A stretch of 64,000 nucleotides of DNA from Carya illinoinensis. Taxonomy: Eukaryota > Streptophyta > Magnoliopsida > Fagales > Juglandaceae. Positions 22,701 to 33,543 of this stretch are shown here, one piece after another. The translations under genes and the position numbers were made by a program. The notes under the pieces are model-generated. The model worked only from the letters and a program-made list of their open reading frames with translations. It had not been told where the DNA came from and ran no database searches. Every line of letters begins with the position of its first letter. Position 1 is the first letter of the stretch. Location of the stretch: the NCBI RefSeq assembly GCF_018687715.1, contig NC_056762.1, positions 30,740,864-30,804,863 of the forward strand. The letters are read 5' to 3'.

Positions 22701-23340
22701 TGGGCAAGGTGCTCTAGATGGAGAGGGTTTCTATTATCTCATACAAATCACAAGAATGTGTTACAACATCCAATGATTAATTTTATAATTAATTGTTTAT
22801 AATTGATTCAATCTTCATAATTGATGATGAAGATTGAAAATGTTCAAGCGATCAAATGACATTTGAATCCACTTCAAGCACATGTAAATCAAACATATAT
22901 TGCTTAAACATTAATTATAATATGTTTGAATGTTAATTATAACACATTCATATACAATTCAAATAGGTTGAAACTTAATATAAGCCATTCGAATGTTAAA
23001 TGGTAATATGTTTGAATGCAAAAATAACTTTCAAATACAATTCAATGTCATTCCAACATTAATTTGAATAAATTCAAATTGATGATGAATTAAATCTTTC
23101 CTGCAAACTAACACACATCAAGTCCATTGAAATTTGCATTTGAACGTAAAAATAACGTTTCAACACAATTTAATTACATTCGAATTAAATAGATCAACTT
23201 CAGTCAAATACTATGGTAAAACATTAGAATGGTAATAATGGTAATAAGTTAAAATTAATTACTTAGACAATTCTAAAGCAAAAAAGTACGAGAATTTTTT
23301 TGGTAATGGAAAAGTGCTATAAAAAGTATTATTTGAAGAG
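22701..23340. other. AT-rich sequence, possible 3' LTR remnant, no gene
   Basis: Repeated TTTGAATGTTAATTATAA-like phrases suggest diverged internal repeats. It follows the gypsy relic directly, so it may be its decayed LTR, but no second LTR is available for comparison. Confidence 0.35.
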
Positions 23341-23520
23341 TAGTGTTATAGCCACAAAGAAATCATTTTCATTTCACAAATTAAGTATTAAGTTCACAAA
23401 TTGATATGATTTAATATGATATGTTAGACTTGCTTTATACTATAAGTAACATTATTATAATTTGACATACCATATTAAACCACATTTCATGAGTTTACTT
23501 TGTAAAATTCCTTCGTGGAC
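23341..23520. mobile_element. MITE, CACAAATTGATATG family
   Basis: Imperfect inverted repeat. ATATGATTTAATATGATATG on the left pairs with CATACCATATTAAACCACAT on the right, and outer CCACAAAGAAATC pairs with the CCTTCGTGG side. It is related in sequence to 42680-42850. No clear TSD. About 180 bp and non-coding. Confidence 0.6.
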
Positions 23521-23739
23521 AAAAGATTTCTCCTATTTGTTCGTGTGGTTTGAACACCAGAAAAATTTTGTTAACTTTTTGTGATGCTTTCAGAGAAAAG
23601 GAGTTTTTAGTATAAAAAGTCAAAATAGTTGTAGTGTGGATTAGTACTGGAGTCAAACCGAAATATTCCCCTATGACATTAGCTAGTAATTATTTATATC
23701 TTATATATATGTACCTATATTTATATATATGTACCAAAA

Positions 23740-24190
23740 GGTCCGAATGAAAATTAATGTTTTGACTAAAACAAAAAAGATTATCGAATAAAACAATTTT
23801 GTCAACCAGACCCTTCATACAATTGGTCAACAACTCGACCGTATAAAGGATAAAGTTGAAAAACCTGTTTTTGAAAAACCTGCTTCAACAAGTTTGAAAA
23901 TGGTTGAAAAACCTTTGATTATTTTACCAGAGAACAGGCCAAAAATCCATCTCGGATCAGCCAGTACTTTGAGTAAAATTGATCAAGTGCTTGCTCAAGT
24001 TAAGTAAGAAAAACCCTCTATTTCTACAATAGATAGAAACAGCCCAGGGGTTAATTTTAATTATCTTTTTTCTGTGCATACTTGGAATGATTCTGATGAT
24101 GATATTTCTATCTGATAATTTCTTAGTCCAGAAAATAAATTTACTCGAAAAAGAATTTCAGGGTCTTCAAGTTGAAAAACCCGAACTTGC
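23740..24190 (+). pseudogene. Endogenous caulimovirid-like fragment (linker region)
   Basis: An interrupted plus-strand reading shows TIGQQLDRIKDKVEKP, then LIILPENRPKIHLGSAS and a Ser/Asp-rich segment. These are phrases I associate with polyproteins of endogenous caulimovirids, downstream of the movement domain. Several stops and a frameshift are present. It stops where an inverted movement-domain fragment begins. The piece is defective; assignment rests on recognition of style and on the neighbouring fragments. Confidence 0.5.
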
Positions 24191-24256
24191 CAGAATAAGA
24201 TGTGTTTGTTAAGTTTATACATCTTTTTCTTTCATTCTCTTCGAATCTTTTGTTTC

Positions 24257-24705
24257 TCAAGAATTGAAAAGGTTGATCGCATGATAAGTTTTTCGCTTAT
24301 CACAATTTTTAGCAGAGTTAAAATCAGCAAACAGATTAATCATATCAATTTCAAGTGCTTTGTCCAATACCATTAATGAGGGATGGACAGGAGCAACCAT
24401 ATCAGAAGCTGTTGGAGATAGAGATTCTTCTTCTCCCTGTACTTCTTCCTTTATGGATTTATCTTTGGATTTAATATCATTTTTGGTTGAATAATAAGCA
24501 GAGGTAACTTGGGATTCAGTTGAAATTCCTTTCAACTTTAGTTCTTGGTCGGAGGGTTCTTCTTTTGGGTGAAGTTCCCTAATCATGATAGGACGAGCAA
24601 GATTCTCACGATCCTTCAAGTATCTTTTGAGATTTTCATCTCTTAGATCTTGGTCCGAGCTGAATAATGACCTAGAACTAGCAAAAGAGACTTCCCTCTA
24701 TCAAC
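24257..24705 (-). pseudogene. Inverted caulimovirid-like movement-domain C-terminus
   Basis: Its minus-strand reading matches the 3' part of the 26690-27610 reading on the plus strand: both share RPIMIRELHPKEEPS, KLKGISTESQV and EEESLSP. Homology runs from about 27275 to 27612. This copy reads through the point where the plus copy has a stop after APVHP, and continues for about 40 more residues. The fragment is inverted relative to both neighbours, showing rearrangement after or during integration. Confidence 0.75.
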
Positions 24706-24709
24706 AAGG

Positions 24710-25820
24710 CAGAATATTTCAAAAAATCTTGGTTCCAAAATCTATTTTATATTGAGAAATCAATAAAGACCGATCTATTCCAAATTCCTTCTGACTATTT
24801 TCCCTGAGGCTTTCACTAAATCCCGAAAAATCGAACAAAAACCCTCCCTTTTTACCTTGGAATCTTAGTTCGCACAGGTTCCATTTCAATTAAACCTATT
24901 TTTTGTAAAGTTGATCCCTCAAAGATCATCTTTCACAATTGTTATCTGATTTATGTTTTGACCAAAGAAGAATGGGACACCCATCCTTCTACCCTCAAAA
25001 CAATCAAGGAAACCGAATCTCAGTATAATTATTATGATTATATTGAGACCTGGTTAAGGTTTCCTCTTTTTCAAACCCCTTATATGCAGCACTCTTGGTT
25101 CTTTAATTTTGACAAGAAGTTCAAACATAATTTTCCTTTATGATTCCAAAAATGGTGGCATTTCTTTGGCCTTATTTATGATATTTTCCATGATAGCCTT
25201 CAACCATCTATCAGACACTTTACCATTTCAAATGCACCCAAAATAAAAGGGAGAGATGCCAAACTTCCCTCTTTACTTCATTTCTGTGCCATATACAAGA
25301 CTCATTGGATTTGTAAATGGAATTATGCAAAGAATGATGACATCTTGGTTCGCCAATATTTTGTCAAATGGTGGGACAAAGTTTCTCACTCAGATGACAT
25401 TATTTCTTATGTTTAAGAAGATTTTCCTCTTGCAGTGACTAACCTCAAAAGCAAAGAGGAATTTCCTTCCCCTTCACAGGTTTCAACGCAAGCTTTGATT
25501 ACATATCCAATCATCCCAAGTTCAAGTAATCAAGTTTCAGATTCTCAGAATTCTTCATCTAAGAATAAATCATCTTCAGCCTAGAAGAAAAATTCAACTA
25601 CTTCACAAGATTTAACTTCTTCAAAAAAAAAAAAAAAGTCTCCCTTAGACAAGTTGAAGAAGAAAGATTTAATCAAACTGAAAAAATCCATTGAGGATGA
25701 GAACAACAATGACGATTCAGCTAAAGAATCAGAGGCTTCTTTAACGGGCTCTGATCCTTACAGCAATATTTTCAGACATGACTATGAAGATTATCCCCCT
25801 CGCCTGGGAGATAATTAAGC
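24710..25820 (+). pseudogene. Caulimovirid-like ORF remnant of unassigned function
   Basis: Broken plus-strand reading. An aromatic-rich block (YNYYDYIETW, then HSWFFNFDKKF and WWHFFG, about 25015-25160) is followed by a Ser-rich stretch. A Lys-rich segment (about 25625-25700) and an acidic tail end at a TAA near 25818. At least three in-frame stops occur. By position, just before a promoter-bearing non-coding stretch, it could correspond to the second ORF described in florendovirus-like elements or to a coat-type region. I cannot decide which. Confidence 0.45.
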
Positions 25821-26129
25821 AATGCCTAATTGTTTACAGTACTGAAGACTAAAAAGACTCCAGCACTGTCTGTTTTCACCTTTCGGCCATGACTTAGCTT
25901 TGGAGAGGCGGAAAGATGGTTTATTCAACTTTAGGCACAAAGAAGATAGAAACGCTTTCGGTGTAGAAAAATGATTTCACTTTTGACGGAAGAAGACAAA
26001 TCTACTTTCGGCGAGAGAAATGGTTTTGAGAGTTGAATAGTAAAAAGTCAATAAAAAGTCACTATTCACTTTCACTATTTATCCCGTAATTCATGGGATT
26101 TTACTATTTGTAAAAGCGGTTCCTTCACT

Positions 26130-26138
26130 TATAAAAGG
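26130..26138 (+). promoter_or_regulatory. TATA box of caulimovirid-like intergenic promoter
   Basis: TATAAAAGG lies in a non-coding stretch (25820-26690) between the two plus-strand ORF remnants, as expected for a pregenomic-RNA promoter in this virus family. No evidence of activity. Confidence 0.45.
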
Positions 26139-26689
26139 ACACTTAGTTTCATTTGTTTAGCAGAACTTTCTAGCCGAACACACCTTCAGCAAGAACTGCT
26201 TCCAATTCCTAATTTATTTCAAGCTTATAATTCCCTTTCTCTTCTCCTCCTTTTGTTTATCTAAAACTTGTAAGTTTGTTTACTTTCATTAATAATATTT
26301 TGACAGTTTATTTCAAGTTTAATTTTCATATTTGGCATTGCATGCATTGGAAGGCTGAGCCTCCACATATTCTGCTCATATTTAAATCTTGTCATTAATC
26401 TTTGAACTCTTTATCTTCATCTCTTTCCGATCTTCACTTGATTCCACTTTTATGGGCAAGTCAATTTTAATCTTTGGCAAATCAGATTAATGGCCTTAGT
26501 TTCACTTGAAAAATTTCTGATCAATTGCATTTGCCAAAGATTAAAATTGATTCTCTTTATTCTAGAACTTGGCTTTAAATAAAGTTTAAAAGTTTGTTAC
26601 AGGTGAAAACCATAGAACAAACTTTTTCCGTTTCCAAAACACATGAACAATGTGTTTTATTTCAAAAGAAAATGATTAAATTTTTTTTC

Positions 26690-27610
26690 AAGAAAAAGGT
26701 TTCAAATTTATGCATATTGCTTCTGTTCAAGTTGCTATCCGACCTTTAATTAGGAGGGTATTAATGCTTCTGTTTTTTTATACTTAACTGATGGCAGATT
26801 TAAAAAGTTTGATGACAGTGTTTTAGGACTAGTTCAAACTTCTCTGATAGATGGACCTGTTCATTTTAATTGCTATCCTGATTTAACTGTTGATTTATTT
26901 GATAAAAATATGTTGTTTGTTCTAACTTTAAACATCCAAACCTCTAGTTTTGATATGGTTGAAGGTAGCAGACCAATGGCCTTAGTTTACTGTATTTATT
27001 ACAGAGTCTTAAGCACTAGCCTTGAGCCAAAGGCTAAGATTAAGTCTCTAAAAAATGAGACCCTTCTGATGTATAGTTCAGCCTCAGACGCCAACATTAG
27101 AACACCTAAGATGCTCTTCTGGAAAGATGTAAATCTCCCAGAAGAATGGGTCCTTAAACAAGAACTTTCTCGAATAGAAGTTCCTTCCCAAGACCCAGAT
27201 CTTAGTTATATCCATCAGTATCTTGATGGTACTGTTAAGATTTCCTTTGACCAACCTTTGATCAAAGAAAGAAGAAATTCTTTTGTTGGTTCTAGATCAT
27301 CATTCAGCTCGGACCAAGATCTAAGAGATGAAAATCTCAAAAGATACTTGAAAGATCTTGAGAATCTTGCTCGTCCTATCATGATTAGAGAACTTCACCC
27401 AAAAGAAGAACCCTCCTACCAAGAGCTAAAGTTGAAAGGAATTTCAACTGAGTCCCAAGTTAACTCTGCTTATTATTCAACCAAAGATGATATTAAATCT
27501 AAAGGTAAATCCATAAAGGAAGAAGTACAGGGAGAAGAAGAATCTCTATCTCCAATAGCTTCTAATATGGTTGCTCCTGTCCATCCCTAATTAATGGTAT
27601 TGGATAAAGC
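26690..27610 (+). pseudogene. Caulimovirid-like 30K movement-protein relic
   Basis: The reading begins FKFMHIASVQVAIRPLI, shifts frame near 26755, then continues GPVHFNCYPDLTV and FDMVEGSRPMALVYCIYYRV. From 26910 a 226-residue open frame ends at TAA after APVHP. The order of motifs is that of the 30K-superfamily movement domain at the N-terminus of caulimovirid polyproteins. A charged Ser/Glu/Lys-rich linker follows. No reverse transcriptase or capsid zinc knuckle lies downstream, so the copy is truncated. It is defective because of the frameshift and truncation. Confidence 0.65.
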
Positions 27611-28322
27611 ATCTGATTATATATGTACATATATTTATAGCAAAAATGGATTTGAGTTTTTGAGGGAAAGTTCTTGTAATAATTATCATGTTGCACCGAG
27701 ATAGGCCTGATATCTTTAAGGTAGTCCGTAGCTAGGGACCCTCTTCGGATAATAATAAAGCATAATTCGGAGCAAAATCCATTAACACCTATAGGTTATT
27801 TTACTAGAAATGATACCACTCCATAGATTTATGTATTGTGTAAGCTGTCATGTATATACGAAGTTCATGGTAATTAATTATCATTTTGATCAAAGGTTAA
27901 AAGAACACATAATATATATATTTATATATATTAATTATGACTTTGCATGAGCCATGCAACTAAATGTTGAGTTTTACAGGATGCCACCCGATCAAAGTTC
28001 GATCAGAACTACTTGATAGAATTAATTAATTTCCTATTTAATCTTGGATTATAAATAGTTGACTCAGATAATTAATTAATAAAGCTTTTCGTATACTTTT
28101 GACAAGAAGAACTGAATTTCTCCAAGACATGCTCTTTAATTCACTGCTGATCTCCAGGGACACAGATTGATCTTCGAATAGCTAGCTTTGCCACTAACTG
28201 CCCGTACATAAACAGATATTGCAGAAGGTGGCCACTTTCATGCTAATCGGAAACCCTAGCTACTAGCTAGCGTTCTTATATATTGCTGTATTTTCTGTGT
28301 GTATAGAAGCATTCAAGTCATG
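27611..28322. other. Intergenic DNA, no gene seen
   Basis: AT-rich with TATATATTTATATATA stretches near 27910. No recognisable element or exon. Confidence 0.5.
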
Positions 28323-28327
28323 CACCC

Positions 28328-28523
28328 TAAAACAATATGGAGAAAGTCTGATATGTTTGGTAATCTCACATCACCGAGAGCAAATCAATCTATGCTACAC
28401 GGAAGATTACAAACACATCACTCAATCTCATCATACAAGGAAAGTAGACCAACTTTGTATGGCAGCATGAGTTACGGGTTCTTGGTTTGTCTTTCATCCG
28501 TATTTACATGAATTTCCTTATTA
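28328..28523 (-). repeat. 3' LTR of the copia element
   Basis: 196 bp, homologous to 33090-33430. It lacks a segment of about 63 bp present in the right LTR (between ATCNCTGAG and AGAGCAAATC) and lacks the MITE. Confidence 0.92.
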
Positions 28524-28534
28524 TCCCCCCTCAA
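28524..28534 (-). other. Polypurine tract of the copia element
   Basis: The minus strand reads TTGAGGGGGGA directly before the 3' LTR start TAATAAGG. This fixes the LTR boundary. Confidence 0.85.
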
Positions 28535-28549
28535 GGTGAGAGGGAGTGA

Positions 28550-31500
28550 GTGGACGCATAGCTTGGCACAGAGAGCTTGAAACCTCGCACTGGGCAACGG
28601 TTTGGTGAGTGCATCGGCAATTTGCACTTCACTCGGTAAAAAATGAACAGATAACGAACGTTTGTGAACTTGCTCTCGAACAAAATAATAATCTAGTTCA
28701 ACATGCTTAGTGCAAGAATGTAAAATTGGATTTGCAGATTAATACGTAGCCCCAAGATTATCACACCACAAATGGGGGCATGAAGCACATGAAATACCAA
28801 GTTTGCGCAAAAGAGTTTTAATCCATAAGAGTTTAGAGTTAGCATTGGCAAGGGCCTTATACTCTACCTCTGTACTTGAACGAGCCACAGTTTGTTATTT
28901 TTTTGAATTCCAAGAAACCAAGTTATATCCAAAAACAGACACAATAACTCCCCGTTAATTTTCGATCATTGGGACTCCTCGCCCAATCGGCATAAGAAAA
29001 AGCTGATAAAACAAATGTCTTACTTGGGCGTAGTAAGAGTCCATAATCAACTGTATTGCGCAAGTAACGCAAGATGCGTTTGACTGCAGCCCAATGTTTA
29101 TCTGTGGCTTGTGCATAAATTAGCACACTTTGTTTACAGAAAAAGCAATATCAGGACAAGTAAGAGAGAGATATTGAAGAGCACCCACCACACTTCAATA
29201 CAAACTTGGGTCTGAAAAATTTGCACCATGAAAAAGCCACAGTTGAGTGCTAGAGGACATAGGAGAGTGCATGGCTTTAGCATTGGACATATTTGTACGG
29301 CCAAGAAGATCTAGAATGTACTGCTTTTGACTCAACAACAATCCGTTAAGGATGAAAATAGCTTCAATGCCAAGGAAAAAGTGAAGAGGACCAAGGTCCT
29401 TAACTGCAAACTCCAAGCTAAAAGATTTGATGAGTGATGTCACATCAGTAGGGGAGGAGCCAGTAATGAGTATGTCATCAACATACACAAGGACAAAGAG
29501 CTGAGTCCCCATGAGAGTGGAAAACAAACAATGAAGTGTCAGACTTAGAATTAGAAAATCCATAATCAAGTAGCTTGGCACTTAAACGAGCATACCATGC
29601 ACGGGGGGCTTGCTTGAGCCCATAAAGAGCCTTGTTGAGACGACAGACATGGTGAGGGCGAGCCTTGTCAACATACCCAGTAGGTTGAACCATGAACACT
29701 TCCTCCTCAAGAAAGCCATGGAGGAAGGCATTGGAGATGTCAATTTGCCGTATAGACCATTGCTGCAAAATGGCGAATGTGAAGACCAAGCAAATAGTAG
29801 TAGGCTTGATTACAGGGCTAAAAGTATCACCATAATCAATATCCGGTTGTTAGTGGTACCCTTTGGCGACAAGGCGAGCTTTATGGCGAACTGGCTTGCC
29901 TGTGGAATCCTGCTTGACACAGTACACCCACTTGTTTCCAACTAAGTTCATTCCTTCCTCAAAGGGTACTAGTTGCCATGTGTCATTTTTCTTCAAGGCT
30001 GAGTATTCTTCATCCATGGCCTGTCGCCATGGTGCATGAATGACAGCATGAGAGTAGCATCCGGGATCATCGGGAATGTGATCAGCATTTGCCAAAAAAG
30101 CCTGTGGTTTTGTATAAGGAATGGTACCATCCAATTTTTTTTTGGTTTAAAAATATTATTTTGGGCACGATTATGCATCAGATAAACCCTTGTAGGAGAA
30201 GCACATATGGTAGCAGAGGAGGTGAGGCCTTGATTAGTGGAGTGATCCTCGACAGAAGAAGAATTATGGAAAGTGGAGGTGGAATTTGAGTGTGAATAGG
30301 ACAATGTAGTTGGCGAGACATCATGGGAGGAATTTATGGAATGAGATCCTGGAAGAGGGTCAATGAATGATGAGGAGTGATTGGTGCAAGTTGGGTGAGA
30401 TGATGTAGGAGTGACACACGGATTGGATGGACTGTGATGAGACCCGAGATATGCAGATGAATGATGGGGACTACACATTCGGTGAGGTTATTTCCTATTT
30501 GAGATGAAGGGAAGTGTGTCACATGAGGAACCGAAATATGTGGATTAGGTGGCATGGTTTGAGGAACTGAGATTTTGGGTTGGGAAGAGGGAATTGATTG
30601 CACCAAATGGACCTTGGCTATTTTGTGGGATTATGTCTAACTTGAGAGCACCGAATGGAGTGATCGGTGGCTACATGGTGCTTGACACCTAGTGGGTTAG
30701 ATGTCAATGTGGGGCATGCCAATATATTGGGCTGGAGAGATTGAGATGGGACACATTTTTGGCTTGACACTGGATAGCATGCACGAGACTTTAATGAGAT
30801 ATCATGTCCAACTTGAGATGAATTTGAGAAAGGAAAGTTGGTTTCATCAAATAACACATGTCGAGATATGAAGATGCGTCCCGAAGGTATATCCAAACAT
30901 TGATAGCTACGATGATGACTACTAAAACCAAGGAAGACACATTTTCTGGATCGAAAATCAAGCTTGTGATCATTGTATGGTCTAAGATATGGCCAGCAAG
31001 TACACCCGAAAATACGAAGAATGGAATAATCGGGTTTTTGATTGAACAATTTTTCAAAAGGAGAGATGGTGTGCAAAGGAGACGTAGGCAACCGATTTAT
31101 AATAAAAGTGGCCCTTAAAAATGCCTAATCCCAATAAGAGTGAGGAACCGAGGACTTGGACAAGAGAGACAAACCACTCTCAACAATATGCCTATGTTTA
31201 CATTCCACGGTCCCATTTTGTTGGGAGGTATGAGGACACGTGAGACAATGTATGATACCTTGTTGACCAAAAAATGAATGAAGAGAATGAAATTCACCCC
31301 CCCAATCGGTTTGAACACACTTTATTTTACGATCCAATAATCGTTCAATTCGTTTTTGGAATGAAATAAAAATTGAATACACTGAAGATTTAGTAGGCAT
31401 TGGAAAGATCCAAGTGAATTTGCTAAAATGGTCAACAAAATAAACATAATATTTATTGCCTTTTTCCGACATTACAGAAGAAGGGCCCCATACATCCGAA

Positions 31501-33046
31501 AAGACTAAATCTAAGGGACCCTTGGAAACATGATTGGATGGAAAAAAAGGAAGACGATGATTTTTGCCCTGTTGACACGAGTTGCACACCACCGGTGTTT
31601 TATTTGAAGAAACTGGAAGAGACGCCTTGGAAGCTAAATGCTTGACAGTCTTGAAGGAGGCATGGCCAAGACGAGAATGCCAAACATCTAACGGAACACA
31701 CTGACACGAAAAAGCTTGAAAAGATTGAGTAGGATGTAAAGGATAAAGCCCACCCTTATTTTTACCGCTGAACATGAACTTCTGCGTGCATTCGTCCTTC
31801 ACAAAAAAATACTCGGCATGTAATTCAATAAAAACATTATTATCAGCAGTGAATTGACTCACGGAAACCAATTTTTTTTAATATGAGGGACATGTAAGAT
31901 TGAATTCAATTTAAAATTAGTGTGAGGAAGAGATTTTAGAAGAACCAATATGGTGAATTGGCAAACCTGTTCCATCCCCAACTTGGATGGTGTCTGTCCC
32001 TTGAAATGGTTCTACACCAAGATTCAAGTTTTGAAAATCATTGGTGAGATGATGTGTAGATCTTGTGTCAGTGTACCAAGTGAGATCATTTGAGGGCTGA
32101 GATTGAGGATGAGCCATATAAGCCTGCATGGGTGGCTGTGCACCCTTATAAGACAAGTCAAGCTGATGATAGCACTGCATCGCATTGTGGCCATTCTTGC
32201 CACATACTTGACAAACAACCCGTGATCCACCAGAATAGTTGCCTTGTGAGCCCCTTCCATGCCCACGATTGCCCCAACCTCTATTGTTTGAGGAAGAGCG
32301 TGGAGAAAACCGACCTCCACGGCCACGACCTTGATCATTTTGAGTTGCCACATTCGCTGATTCAATAGAGATATCAAGAGCAAAATTTTGCTGCTCTAGC
32401 CGCAATTCAAAACTCAATAAATAAGCAAAAGCATCCTCAGAGAGACTTGATCGACTCGAGTTGAAAGCGAAGTGACTATGGAGTTGTATGAAGAGTCTAG
32501 CCCTGCAAGTAGATACGTCAAAAATTTCGAGTCACGAAGAGGTTTTCCCATTGCTGCCAAGGTATCTGCAGACGACTTCACTTTCTGATAATACTAAAAA
32601 ATGGACATATTTCCCTTTTTAAGGGTTGATATATAGTTCAATATGAATTCCTACCACCCGTGCTCGGGCATGATTAGAAAACATGCGCTCGAGAGCAGTC
32701 CAGACATCTTTGGATGTTTCAAGGCCCACCATGTGGATGATAACAGATTCTGAGAGAGAAGACATTAGGCACCGAGTATGACTTGATCCTGATTGTACTA
32801 GTGAGTATACTCAGGATTTGGTGCAGTTTGAATTTTTTCATCCTCTTTGGACATGACGTGTAAAATAGAAGGTGGACATGGGATTGTGCCATCCACATAC
32901 CCGATCAACTATTGACCTCTAAGGTACGGTAGGATTTGGGCTCACCAAAGGAGATAATTATCCTTTGTCAGTTTTATAGTAACAAGTTTCTGTAGGCTTA
33001 GTGGGGCTGGGAAATGGGTGGTTGGTGAAGTAACCGAGGAGGCCAT
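28550..33046 (-). pseudogene. Degenerate copia gag-pol polyprotein
   Basis: Read right to left in shifting frames. The gag start ATG is at 33046. Zinc knuckle: CQVCGKNGHNAMQC, about 32215-32170. Protease: YTDTRSTHHLTND near 32060, with D-T-R instead of D-T-G. Integrase: zinc finger and catalytic core, 31690-31130 (HSRLGH, CNSCQQGK, FSDVWGP, VQTDWGGEF). Reverse transcriptase: 30110-29200 ([48 protein letters not shown]). RNase H: down to about 28600 (WCDN, ADALTKPLPSARF). Many stops and frameshifts interrupt it. The order PR-INT-RT-RH identifies Ty1/copia. Confidence 0.93.
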
Positions 33047-33075
33047 TGGAGAAGGATCGTTAGACGTTTGTACTT

Positions 33076-33089
33076 GGCTCTTGATACCA
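33076..33089 (-). other. Primer binding site of the copia element
   Basis: The minus strand reads TGGTATCAAGAGCC directly after the 5' LTR. It resembles the initiator-Met tRNA complement (TGGTATCAGAGC) used by plant copia elements. Confidence 0.85.
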
Positions 33090-33430
33090 TAAAACAATAT
33101 GGAGAAAGTCTGATATGTTTGGTAATCTCAAATCACTGAGTGACGTTGTATATTCAGCTATATATAGAAGTACAAATATGGTAAAAGAAATAGTACAACA
33201 AGAGCAAATCAATCTATGCTACACGGAAGATTACAAGCACAACACTCAATCTCATCATACAAGGAAAGTAGACCAACTCTGTATGGCAGCATGAGTTACG
33301 GGTCCTTGGTTTGTCCTTCATCCGTATTTACACACTACAATAAAAACGGACTTCTGCGATCAATTAATAGCAACGAAAAGAGTATTTGCAAAAGTCCGTT
33401 TTTCTTGTAGTGACATGAATTTCCTTATTA
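33090..33430 (-). repeat. 5' LTR of the copia element
   Basis: 341 bp including an 80-bp MITE. Otherwise colinear with the left LTR and retaining the segment deleted there. Confidence 0.92.
33333..33412. mobile_element. 80-bp CACTA-type MITE inside the copia LTR
   Basis: Begins CACTACAATAAAAACGGACT and ends GTCCGTTTTTCTTGTAGTG, a near-perfect terminal inverted repeat of about 25 bases. A 3-base TSD ACA lies on both sides (33330-33332 and 33413-33415). The CACTA terminus and 3-bp TSD are diagnostic of the CACTA/En-Spm superfamily. The left LTR has the empty site. Confidence 0.95.
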
Positions 33431-33439
33431 CACCCAATA

Positions 33440-33466
33440 TATAAATATATATATATATATATATAT
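33440..33466. repeat. (TA)n tract, MULE target site
   Basis: TA-rich run of about 27 bases directly left of the MULE. A matching ATATATATATATAT lies right of the element at 39463-39476. Confidence 0.85.
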
Positions 33467-33506
33467 GAGTAGTGCTACAGGAAACCGCCGCGCGCACCCT
33501 TTGGGG

Positions 33507-33543
33507 AATCGGCTGACGTGGTATTATGCCACGTCAGCCGATT
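33507..33543. other. Perfect 15-bp-stem hairpin near the left MULE end
   Basis: AATCGGCTGACGTGG, a 7-base loop, then CCACGTCAGCCGATT. Perfectly palindromic arms 40 bases inside the element, followed by an A-run. The arms contain ACGTGG/CCACGT cores, also seen near the right end (GCCACGTGGGACGTGG at about 39402). Confidence 0.9.

Larger units (their letters stand above)
28323..33435 (-). mobile_element. Ty1/copia retrotransposon, complete ends, degenerate
   Basis: Bounded by 5-base TSDs CACCC (28323-28327 and 33431-33435). LTRs are at 28328-28523 (3') and 33090-33430 (5'), with a primer site and polypurine tract in the expected places. The LTRs differ by a deletion of about 63 bp in the left copy, an 80-bp MITE in the right copy, and scattered substitutions. 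The termini are TAATAAGG...TTGTTTTA on the element strand rather than TG...CA. The element is old enough that its polyprotein is full of stops. Confidence 0.93.
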
